A stretch of DNA of 64,000 nt from Weissella confusa (GTDB taxonomy: Bacteria > Bacillota > Bacilli > Lactobacillales > Lactobacillaceae): assembly GCA_014332815.1 (NCBI GenBank), contig JACSZT010000021.1, positions 62,001 through 126,000 on the forward strand, given 5' to 3'. The translations under genes were made by a program, and so were the position numbers. Below are positions 56,044 to 64,000 of the stretch, piece after piece (the first letter of the stretch is position 1; every line of letters starts with the position of its first letter). The notes under the pieces were generated by a model. That model was not told the DNA's origin. It ran no database searches and worked only from the letters and a program-made list of their open reading frames with translations.

Positions 56044-57585
56044 CCATGTCTGGTTCGTCACGGTAAAGCTTGTAACCCTTGTTGGCACTGGCAATAACAT
56101 GCCCTTCAGTGTCAAACAAAACAGCCTTAGTTGACGTTGTCCCCAAGTCAACTCCGATCAAGTATTCCATTGTAAGACCTCTCAAATCTTCACTAATCTT
56201 AATTAGGTAAATCTCTTGGCCCAAGCCAGTTGACTTCAACTCTTCCGTGTACTTAACAGCGCGCGTATCAGCCCAAGTGATAACGCGTGTCAATGGTTGC
56301 CAATCCTTGTCGAAGGCAATCAATGAGTGCATTGCAGAACTGAATGATACACCCAAAATTTTGCCGCCGTTTGCGCCGCGAACGACCTCAGTCATAGCAT
56401 CAAACAAGTTGAAGATGTTGAACATACCCGTTCCTGAAGCAATTGAAATATCCATCTTGTTGGCACCGAACAAACGGTTGAACAAGTATTCCTTAATTCC
56501 CAAGTAGTGTGCAGCATTGTTGTAGATGTCTGGCTTTTCGTTCTTCAACCACAACATCTTTGACAAAGGTGCCATTGGGTGAATTGGCGTACCCGTCTTG
56601 CGACCAGGTTGCACAGCGTTAACACCCAAGTTTGACAAAGGACCATCACCAGCACCATAAACGAATGGCGTGTCAATATCCAAGCCCATAACAGCAGCGT
56701 ATTCCGCAACCATGCCACGCTCAATCTCGTATGGCTCAACTGGTTGTGGCATTTGCTCCTTCTTGATACCCGTTACTTCTAGGGCTTGCTCATCCCAATG
56801 GGCAGCCGTTGACTTCTCGGCGTCAAACATCTTGTCGCGGGCCCAACGGAAGACATCCCCACCGTTGTTAACTGGTCCACCAACAACCCAGTGATCCTTG
56901 TCCAAGGCATACGTAAACGTACGTCCCTTTGGATCAATCTTAGGTGCGTCAGTTACGACACGGATGGCACCTGACGTACCGATCGTGACTGCGGCAATGA
57001 TACCTTCTAGCACGGCACGTACCATGTGGGCACGTGTGTGGTTGTGCGTCAATCCGAAGAATGAACCACGTGCGTTGGCATCCCAGATTGGGGCACGCTC
57101 ACCACCCAAGTATGGGTGGAATAGCAAACCATCAGCACCGGCAGGAATCTTAGATGCGATTTCCGTCAACAAGTCATACGTATCAACACCCATCAACAAA
57201 GCCTTTTGTGCCATAACCGTAGCGGCCAAAGCACCTGACTCGAAGGCCGTTGGCACCGTAACTGGTTGCTCAAAGATGTCGGCCGTCATTTGACGCCACA
57301 AAGCTGAACGCGCAAATCCACCAGTTGCTTGCACTGACTTCAAATCACCAACAACTTCTTCAAGGGCCAAAGCAACCATGTAGATGTTGAAGAGTCAGGA
57401 CTACTTGTCGCCCTTGTTTACGTGCTTACGTTGGAAGTTCGCAATGTTTGCGTACTCCGTTTGCAATTGACGTGCCAAACGAATAAAGATTGGCGTCAAC
57501 TCACGGTAAGCTTCGTAGTTTTCTGGGTTTGGATCGTACGTGTTTGAGTCACCGACCATGTCGCCGATAACATCCAAACTATCAA
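56044..57585 (-). CDS. gntK: Gluconokinase (FGGY family)
   Basis: Phosphorylates gluconate for the pentose-phosphate/phosphoketolase route. Restored length 513 residues: [49 protein letters not shown]-type segment, [75 protein letters not shown] (FGGY late signature), ending [13 protein letters not shown] printed at 56170-56168 behind AGAGG; stop at 57403-57401. First gene of the gluconate locus. Confidence 0.93.
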
Positions 57586-57699
57586 CCATTCGCACAACCA
57601 ATGAAACGAACGTGTTCAACTTGAACTTAACAATCAAAACAAGCAAAATCAAAATTGAAATTGCCAACATAACGAATTCCATCGTTTATTTACTCCTTA

Positions 57700-59079
57700 A
57701 GTAGGTAAAATAGCTATTTTAAAATAGATTGCTCACAGTACTGGCAAAGTGTCATGCACTGTGAGCAATATTTTTTTATCTGCTTTTCGAGATACCAAAC
57801 CAGTTAATCAACGTCTTCGCGATTCGGTATGAACCACCGGCATCGGCAACCAATCGACCGATCATACCACCGAAGATGAAGATAACTGAGTTTGATCCCA
57901 AGATATTACCCATACCTTGGTCACCCAAAACAGCGTTTGGAACATCCATTGGGTTCATACCCAATAGCAATGCCAAGATGAACGCCGATGGAGCTGGCTG
58001 TGGAGGCAAGAATCCTTGTGCTGATGACAAGGCAGCCGTCATTGAGATACCCAAGTAAAGCAATGGCACACCGGCTTCGATGGCAACCGCAAATACGATA
58101 GGAATCAAAAGCACCATTCCAACACCGAAAATCATTGAGATTCCAATGATGAATGAGGCAATCAACACGGCCCATTGCAAACGCTATGGCGTCTTGTCCA
58201 ACTCGTATTCCTTAACTTCACCAACAGCCTTGATTTCCGTCTTAAATTGGAATGCGTCAGGGGCGTACTTTTGAGCCAACTTTGTGAACAAAGGACCCGC
58301 AACAACGGCCGTGATAACTGACACAATCAAACCAAGAATCAACGTCAAACCAATGTTAGCACCCAATGACATTGCCACGGCCGTCCAGACACCCATTGAG
58401 AAGATGGCAAAGATCAACGCAATCGTCATCGCAACAGCTGGCGTTGCCAAGAACTCAACAACCTTATCGAAGTTTGATGGGTTCTTTGGCGTTACACCAC
58501 CCGTGTAAATCATCTTGTAAACCGTAGCGATAATCATGAAGATCAATGGGAACACTGACGTAATTACTGACAAGAAGAATGCTGCCCAGGCGAAGATAAT
58601 CACCGTGATAGCTGACATGTGACCGTTAGCTGAGAACAATGAGGCAACCTTGTCTGACAAACCACCGTTTACCAAGACACCACGCCATGCTCCTCCACCA
58701 CCAACGATCAACAAGATACCAGCAACTGCGCTCATACCGTTGTTCAATGATGCACCGATTGATTGGGCTGACTTCTTTTGCTCGAAGAATTCTTGGAAAA
58801 TCCAGAATCCAGCGTCGTTAACGTGTGATGCAATCAATGATCCGGCACCGATTGCCAAAGCAACCAAAACTGACAACGTTGGGTTGTTTTGTGATTGCAC
58901 GATTGACAATACGATTCCGGCAGCCGTCATACCGGCAACCGTTGCTGAACCAACTGAGATACGCAATACAGCAGCAATGCATAACGGGTAAGCGGCGACA
59001 CCAACTCCAAACCCAGTCCACAAAAAAGCTCACACAGCAAATGCCGTGTGAGCCTTAATTGAATGTTTATTTTGTTATA
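57700..59079 (-). CDS. gntP: Gluconate permease, GntP family (first copy)
   Basis: H+-coupled gluconate uptake. Restored length 459 residues, 12 or more membrane segments: MEFVMLAISILILLVLIVKF, FIFGGMIGRLVADAGGSYRI, GFLPPQPAPSAFILALLLG, AAYPLCIAAVLRISVGSATV, ASHVNDAGFWIFQEFFEQ, and the GntP C-terminus QIWTVLETIISLTGMVVILA. ATG printed at 57682-57680, stop at 59077-59075. Confidence 0.93.
57728..57772 (-). terminator. Terminator or attenuator between gntK and gntP
   Basis: ATTGCTCACAGTGC...GTACTGTGAGCAAT stem. No T tract directly behind it on the minus strand, so it may trim expression of the downstream permease instead of ending transcription. Confidence 0.6.
59022..59056 (-). terminator. 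Terminator after the first gntP
   Basis: AAGGCTCACACGGCATTTGCTGTGTGAGCTTTTTTG: 11-bp stem with T tract. Confidence 0.85.
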
Positions 59080-59296
59080 GCAAGATCATTGCCATTGCCA
59101 AGATAACAACCATACCTGTCAAAGAAATAATCGTTTCCAAAACAGTCCAGATTTGGAACGTTTGCTTGATTGACACTAGTTTCCCTTCCTTCGCTTTGAG
59201 CGCCGGCTAATTCAGCAGGAGCTCCACACCACCCCAACTCACCCAAAAACGATAGCAATCAAGATATTCTCGTCTGCCTCTGATAGTCATCTGCGG

Positions 59297-59505
59297 TGCA
59301 TAGTACAGATAGCGATCACCTATTAGTTAACCGTGGATGGTAATCAAAATGACTGAAGAACATCTCGATTGCTGCGTTTTTTTGGCTTGCTTCGTAGTTA
59401 TTTTTATATTTAGAAATGGTCATGTCGTGCTAACGCACGAATCGTTTTTGGGCGAGCCGGGGCGGTGTTCCGTCCTGCTGAATTAGCTGGTGGCGACGGG
59501 AACCT
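59297..59505. repeat. Long-hairpin element, copy B
   Basis: Printed arms 59206-59253 and 59441-59486 are inverted repeats of about 47 bases with few mismatches; nested pairs (TTCCTTAGTC/GACTTAGGAA) fill the interior. Restored size 209 bases, almost the same as copy A, with the same 26-base apex (59528-59553) and different but still pairing arms. Sits in the 666-base restored gap between the two gntP genes, which otherwise holds the first gntP terminator and the control sites of the second gntP. Confidence 0.72.
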
Positions 59506-59642
59506 GATTTTCCTAAGTCCTGGCGTATTTCCGCGCCTGCCGGCTTGAAATCCGCCCTGACTAAGGAACCTGTAGGCCAGCGAGTAATGTAAGCATCTCG
59601 TCTTACCCCTTCTCAATTAAAAAATATCTCAAAATATGTCCC

Positions 59643-59703
59643 ACTTATGAAACCGATTACATAAGTCAACCTAAATATTGTACACCTTTTGTAAGCGCTT
59701 GCG
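59643..59703 (-). promoter_or_regulatory. Operator and cre site before the second gntP
   Basis: ACTTATG and CATAAGT (59643-59649 and 59660-59666) form a perfect 7-bp dyad with a 10-base spacer, the style of a GntR-family operator. About 24 bases away on the far side stands TGTAAGCGCTTGCG (59690-59703), a good CcpA cre. TACAAT lies between them as a likely -10. Suggests gluconate induction plus catabolite repression. Confidence 0.65.
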
Positions 59704-59745
59704 GGTAATAAGTTCATTAAATTTTTAATCAGCATTATTTCATTG

Positions 59746-61248
59746 TTGGGATACCAGAATAAAAAAAGTAATCAGCGATTCCGGCTGGGTTCATTCCCAA
59801 ACCTAGGGCAACCAAAATTGAAGTAATAATCAAAGAAACGAAAGTGTTAATCTTTGCCTTCAAAATCAAAAATAGCAATAATGCAATACCAACTACCAAA
59901 ATCAAGAATGGCCAAACGTTAAAGCCGTTTGTCATCCATTGGAATAATCCCGTCTTAGGATCAGTAGGAAATAGCAATGAAATTCCGATAATGAATGATG
60001 CACCAGCAACCGCCCACTGCAACTTTGACTTACCAAACTTGTTAATCAAAGTTGACGCGATACGGTATGAACCACCAGCATCAGAAACCAAGCGACCGAT
60101 CATTGACCCGAATCCAAAGACAATGACCAACTCACCCATCGTGCCACCAATACCATTCTTCAAGGGGATGATACCGTACATCAATACGACACCAATGTTA
60201 GCACCCAATGCGTTCGTCACGGCAGTTGGTGATGGCTGTGGTGGCAAGAATCCTTGGGCAGCTGACAAGGCAGCGGCCATTGGGATTCCCAAGTAAAGCA
60301 ACGACACACCGGCTTCCAAAGCAATTGTGAAGACGATTGGAATCAAAACAACCAGACCAACTTGCGTTGAAATCAACATGAAGAACACAGGCATCAATGA
60401 CGTGACAAGTGACAAACCAAATGATGGTGTGTCTTCCAACTTAAAGGTCTTAACTTCACCAATCGCATCAAGCTTCTTAGTAATCTTAAATGCCTTTGGC
60501 TCAACCTTTTGAATGAAACGTGTGAACAAAGGTCCGGCAACCAACATTGCGACGATGGCAAATCCCATTGACCAGATAGCAAAGGCCATTGCAATAACCA
60601 TGGCGATAACTGGGTTACCCAACATGGCGATGATACGATCAAGCGTTGTTGGGTCAGCCAAGTAACCGTGTTGGGCAGCTGGCGTCATCGCCTTCCAAGC
60701 TGCATCACCAACCATACCACTGTAAACTTGCTTTCCGCCGTTGTGAGCCAACGTGTAAACGGCAATCAACCATGCGAAGACGATTGGTGACAATGACGTG
60801 TGTGAGAATGCTGAAGCAATAGCGGTTGAGATACCACCAGCAGTCAAGATACCCTTAAAGGCAGCTCCACCACCGATAACCATCAACAAGTTAGCGATTG
60901 ACTTCAAAGCTTCTGACATCGATGAACCAACTTCGCCCATCGTACGTCCTTGCTTTGGGACATCCAAATCAAAGAATTCCTTGAACATCCAGAAGCCGGC
61001 ATCGTTAACGTGTGAAGCGGCCAATGAACCGGCACCGATTGCCAATACCACGAAGGCTGGGTTAACAGCCGTTTGACTAGCAACCAATGGTGCAACGATT
61101 CCGGCAGTCGTCAAACCAGCAACCGTAGCTGATCCAACTGAGACACGCAAGATAACTTAGTTTGTGAAATATTTAATATGTTTATATTCACAAATAAAAA
61201 AGCGCAAACTTCGATGAAAGTTTGCGCTTTTTATGAATTGACGTCAGA
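59746..61248 (-). CDS. gntP: Gluconate permease, GntP family (second copy)
   Basis: Restored length 500 residues, about 40 longer than the first copy because of an N-terminal extension (MLTLLAGL, TDPKTGLFQWMTNG) before NVWPFLILVVGIALLLFLIL. Same motifs as the first copy: VFGFGSMIGRLVSDAGGSYR, GFLPPQPSPTAVTNALGANI, VSVGSATVAGLTTAGI, ASHVNDAGFWMFKEFFDLD, KIWTVLETIISVVGLIVILI. ATG printed at 59596-59594 behind AAGGGG; an internal ATG before NGFNV is an alternative start. Confidence 0.92.
61194..61233. terminator. Terminator after the second gntP
   Basis: AAAAAGCGCAAACTTCGATGAAAGTTTGCGCTTTTT: 11-bp perfect stem with A and T flanks. Confidence 0.88.
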
Positions 61249-61372
61249 AGTAAGTAAATTCCTATGAGAACAATGCTGACAAAATCAAGATCACAATCAA
61301 TCCAACAACTGAAATAATTGTTTCAAGCACTGTCCAAATCTTCAACGTTTGTGATTTAATCGCATATATTCA

Positions 61373-61600
61373 GATACAAACATAAATACGCTGACCGCTG
61401 CCATACCAACTAATAAGACAACAACACTCCATGTATTCAACACGGGCGCCGTAAAGTGCAAAAGGTACAAAACAAACAGAATGCCCGTCAGGTTGTACCA
61501 CACCCAACGAACCCATTTATTATGCCAAATCATGATACTCTCCCTGAATCATTCTTTTCCAAACTAAAAGCGCGCTAGTAAAATGAACGCGCTTGTTTTT
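61373..61600 (-). CDS. Small two-segment membrane protein
   Basis: Restored length 75 residues. MIWHNKWVRWVWYNLTGILF opens the first membrane segment, WSVVVLLVGMAAVSVFMFVS the second, then a hydrophilic acidic tail VESPEEADDQGN. ATG printed at 61533-61531 behind GGGAGAG; the frame continues across border 61552 and ends TGA at 61704-61702. No family recognised. Confidence 0.75.
61565..61600. terminator. Terminator before ymfF
   Basis: AAAAGCGCGCTAGTAAAATGAACGCGCTTGTTTTT: stem AAGCGCG/CGCGCTT. Confidence 0.75.
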
Positions 61601-61652
61601 TATTGTCGTACAATTCGAGTCTGCGAACTCGTCATGATAACGAATATTTTGT

Positions 61653-61685
61653 GCAGAAACTTATACTATAAGTATAAACTTCTGC
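61653..61685. promoter_or_regulatory. 33-base near-perfect palindrome upstream of ymfF
   Basis: GCAGAAACTTATACTATAAG pairs with its downstream continuation TATAAACTTCTGC; two mismatches in 15-base arms. Contains TATACT on one strand and TATAAG on the other. No T tract, so more like an operator over a promoter than a terminator. Confidence 0.5.
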
Positions 61686-61753
61686 GTCCTATTTTACCAA
61701 CTCAATTTCCTTGGTCGTCAGCTTCTTCCGGCGATTCAACTGTCACCGGACGG

Positions 61754-63022
61754 GCCAAAGCGGTTTGTGAGGGATACTTTTGTGAAGCTGTTTCAAGCAT
61801 GTTACTTGCCAACACACGGCCTCCCAGAGAAGCCACGTCATGTTGACGCGTAAAGTTAATTAATATTCTTGTCGTTGCAAATTGCTGAGTTGGCAAAATA
61901 TGCAGAAAAACGCCAGGTTGAACGGTTACTGTAGTCACTGACATACCTGGATCGAAGCCTTGTTCGGCATCACCTAATGGGTTGCACATCATCTCGCGAA
62001 TAAAGGCAAAACCATCGCGCAACAAACTTTGTGAATCCGATGCAAAATCATCATGCACCAATGTCATTCGCAAACGTAGTGTATGCAACGCCCCGGTTTT
62101 AAGGACATCGGTACCAAATGACGCCCCGTATAAATCGCTCAAGACAATCGTATCTTGCCAAGCATCCCACGCTTCTTTTGGTGAGACCTTTTCCAGAATG
62201 TCAGTTGTACCGTAAGCAGGTACAGCTTGCACTGGATCAGTGAAATAGGCGTTAATCGCTTGGCGAGCCGCATAGAATGGCTTTTCCTCTTGTAGCCCTG
62301 CGATTTCATCTAACGCAATTTCACGTTGGCGCTCAAAAACAGTGAATTGGTAAGCCAAAATCAAACGCGCCTGGTTCACCTTATCAAGCTCTACCGTGCG
62401 CTTTACCGCTGGGAATAGGTCTTGTTCATAATAAGGATTACCAGCGATGGCACGTGGTTCCAATGGTAATTGTGCCACCGCTTGTTCAACCGTTGCCGCG
62501 TCCACGTCACCTAATACGATAATATCAACGCGGTCATGCGCGTCCTCAGCTTCCACCAACTTACCGTGATCAACACCTGATTCCACCATCAGCAGACCCG
62601 TATAAGGATTGTAATCTGAATAAATCGAGTAAGCCAAGCCGGCTGTCTCACGGACATTCATAAACAAACGTGAAACGGCAAGCCCGCCAAACAACGCATT
62701 AAAGACGAAACCTTGGAAACGATTAGCTTGTTCTAACTTGACAGCATCAACCGCAGCCAACCACTCTTTCGGCGTTGTGTGATAACCAATCAATTCTTGA
62801 TTCTGAACACGTTCTGTAATGCGACCAGGTTGGTCAAGTGACACAACGTAGTCTGCCTTCATCAAACGCTTGATCATGTTTAATTCGTCATCACCAACAA
62901 GTTCCGTTTGCAAGCGCGTCAATTCAGCATCGATACGGCAACCGTCACCATCCCCACGAATTGGTGGAAATCAGGACGTGGCAAAATGTGCAAACGCGCC
63001 CCATTTGGCAACGTTTCGTGAC
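61754..63022 (-). CDS. ymfF: M16-family peptidase homologue YmfF (no catalytic motif)
   Basis: Restored length 422 residues. MSVTTVTVQPGVFLHILPTQ, LINFTRQHDVASLGGRVLAS, LSDLYGASFGTDVLKTG, LINAYFTDPVQAVPAYGTTD-type segments, TAGLAYSIYSDYNPYTGLLM and a C-terminal LQTELVGDDELNMI. The HxxEH zinc motif of M16 proteases is absent where expected, as in known YmfF-type partners. ATG printed at 61944-61942; stop TGA overlaps the ymfH start region by eight bases. Confidence 0.88.
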
Positions 63023-64000
63023 GCTCATTAGGCGCAAAACGACTTAATGCATCAACCATTAGCCTTACCTCCTACCAATTCATAATGCAATTGCTTCGTC
63101 ACTGCTTGCGCAACTTGTTGGACTTGTTCAGCTGTATAGCTGGTGCCGTCATAAAGTAGCTGGTACGGGTCTGTGTCGTAAACGCATTGGCATTCGCCCC
63201 CAATTCACTCATGCGTGAAAAGGCATCATAACCGGGTTGCGCAAATAACTTGTGTTCCAAGAAATGTGCTAATCCAGCTGGTTGCTTAACCAATTGACCA
63301 TCTTTCATAAACATTTGGTCACGCGCACCAAAAATCGTCCCGGCAATATCATCAGCCATCGGATCACCTGGGAATAACTGGCCCAAAATCAAACGATATA
63401 AACGGGCGTTCGTGTCATCTTGATACATATCTACTTCTTGTGAAATGATATCGCGCTCACGCACAACTGAACTTTCTTCAAAGTAAGGCTCTTGCGTGAA
63501 GTGCAATAATTCTGAGAAAGCGGCATATTCACTAACAGGTGCCAACGTCTTAACCGGCACTGTGATATTATCAGTTGCTCGGCGTGAGCTAATCGGCGCA
63601 TCCATCACAAGTTCACGAACCGCATCAATATCGAACGCACCAGCAACGACAATATCCATGTTCTCTGGGCGGTAAAAGGCATCAAACGCAGCTTGTAAAT
63701 CAGCTGGCGTCACACTGTGTACCGATTCATCGTCAATCATCCCCGAGTCGTACCACATCATATAAGTTGGCGAAAACTCACCGAAGACCAAATCGACTGC
63801 TAAACTTCCCGCAATGGCGATACGCAAGGCATCCATGCCAGTTGGCATTGTCGCCCCGTCATACCAGCGTTGACCGATAGCAATCTTTGTTCGCACAATA
63901 TCCATGTCCACTTCAAGCGGTTCCGTAAGATTAAACTTGCTAATCAAACGACCCAAGGCGTCCTTTTTCACCAATTCAAAATCACCAGACAAATCCTTAA
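63015..64000 (-). CDS. ymfH: M16-family zinc peptidase YmfH (cut by window end)
   Basis: Restored start MVDALSRFAPNERHETLPNG (ATG printed at 63059-63057 behind GGAGG). Then GLAHFLEHKLF with the HxxEH-type motif, MSELGANANAFTTQTRTSYF, YQDDTNARLYRLILGQLFPG, AFYRPENMDIVVAGAFDIDA. About 328 residues are in the window; the last cell is incomplete. Active half of the ymfF/ymfH pair, possibly processing secreted or membrane peptides; function in this group not established. Confidence 0.9.

Larger units (their letters stand above)
1..64000. other. 198-nt grid of in-place inversions covering the whole window
   Basis: Each cell from 172+198n to 369+198n has its first base unmoved and the next 197 bases reverse-complemented in place. 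Borders were located independently in xylA (8092, 8290, 8488, 8686, 8884), ykoD (9874, 10072, 10270), argS (40168, 40762) and others, and all fall on the same grid. The first cell is cut by the window start, so the pattern predates the windowing. Restoring it makes every gene continuous with a length divisible by 3. Cell length is a multiple of 3, which is why frames survive in the printed sequence. Origin (record error or deliberate scrambling) cannot be told from here. Confidence 0.96.

Noticed and set aside
59375-59769. Open frame MTISKYKNNYEASQKNAA in the gntP gap
   Set aside because: No good ribosome site, A/T-rich composition and overlap with promoter and operator signals; chance frame likely.
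1-64000. Programmed DNA rearrangement, invertible elements or ciliate-style gene scrambling
   Set aside because: No recombination sites or repeats at the borders; the spacing is exactly constant and ignores gene and intergenic boundaries, which fits a computational cause.
1-64000. CRISPR-like or tandem-repeat periodicity at 198 nt
   Set aside because: The period is in the order of segments, not in repeated sequence; no direct repeats occur at that spacing.
1-64000. rRNA or tRNA genes
   Set aside because: No cloverleaf with CCA end or 16S/23S/5S landmarks noticed on either strand, though a tRNA cut by a cell border could be missed by eye.

Overview
The window comes from a low-to-mid-GC lactic acid bacterium of the family Lactobacillaceae, most likely Weissella or a close Leuconostoc relative. 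That genus call is inference from gene content: a shikimate cluster, xylA, gluconate kinase with two GntP permeases, gatCAB followed by a diacylglycerol kinase gene, and the PepX and YhaMNO genes. No rRNA, tRNA, insertion sequence, prophage or CRISPR array was seen.

The dominant signal is that the printed sequence is not in its natural order. The window is cut by a strict 198-nt grid with cells at 172+198n to 369+198n. In each cell the first base stays in place and the other 197 bases are reverse-complemented where they stand. As a result every gene appears on the wrong strand, with 66-codon segments in reversed order: C-terminal motifs come before N-terminal ones, for example Walker B before Walker A. 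Because 198 is a multiple of 3 the reading frame survives, so long chimeric open frames remain. Undoing the rule by hand (keep base 172+198n, reverse-complement the next 197) gave a continuous gene at every locus, a length divisible by 3 in every case I computed, intact motifs across cell borders, and terminators and the TPP-riboswitch expression platform rejoined. The grid ignores gene borders, so I read it as a data-processing artefact or deliberate scrambling, not biology. For protein genes, start and end below give the interval filled after restoration (bases move only within their own cell). The strand is the one that encodes the pieces as printed, and it flips on restoration. For short sites the printed coordinates are given. 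Quoted start and stop codon positions are as printed.

Restored layout, left to right: a VIT-family transporter; aroE-aroG-aroB-aroC-aroA-aroK-aroD, nearly all overlapping or a few bases apart; xylA with its own promoter; on the other strand ykoC, ykoD and ykoE (thiamine-precursor uptake) behind a TPP riboswitch, then pyrD; then prs, an aldo/keto reductase, rbsK, a DUF1456 gene, a universal stress protein, a GNAT acetyltransferase and mntH; padR-DUF1700-DUF4097, pepX, a Cof-type HAD phosphatase, rsmF, gatCAB, dgkB, an unknown gene, an MNT-type nucleotidyltransferase overlapping mmcQ; on the other strand an ABC metal-uptake operon (permease, ATPase, binding protein).

The right half holds folC-rdgB-murE, a DUF2187 gene, argS, an opp peptide-uptake operon (A, B, C, D, F), a gamma-glutamyl hydrolase, a PiT phosphate transporter, argR, a class A penicillin-binding protein, ylbF, yhaO-yhaN-yhaM, gntK with two gntP genes under apparent catabolite control, a small membrane protein and the M16 pair ymfF/ymfH, the last cut by the window end. 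Two copies of a roughly 210-nt long-hairpin element (restored 32089-32298 and 59297-59505) are the best candidates for something undescribed.
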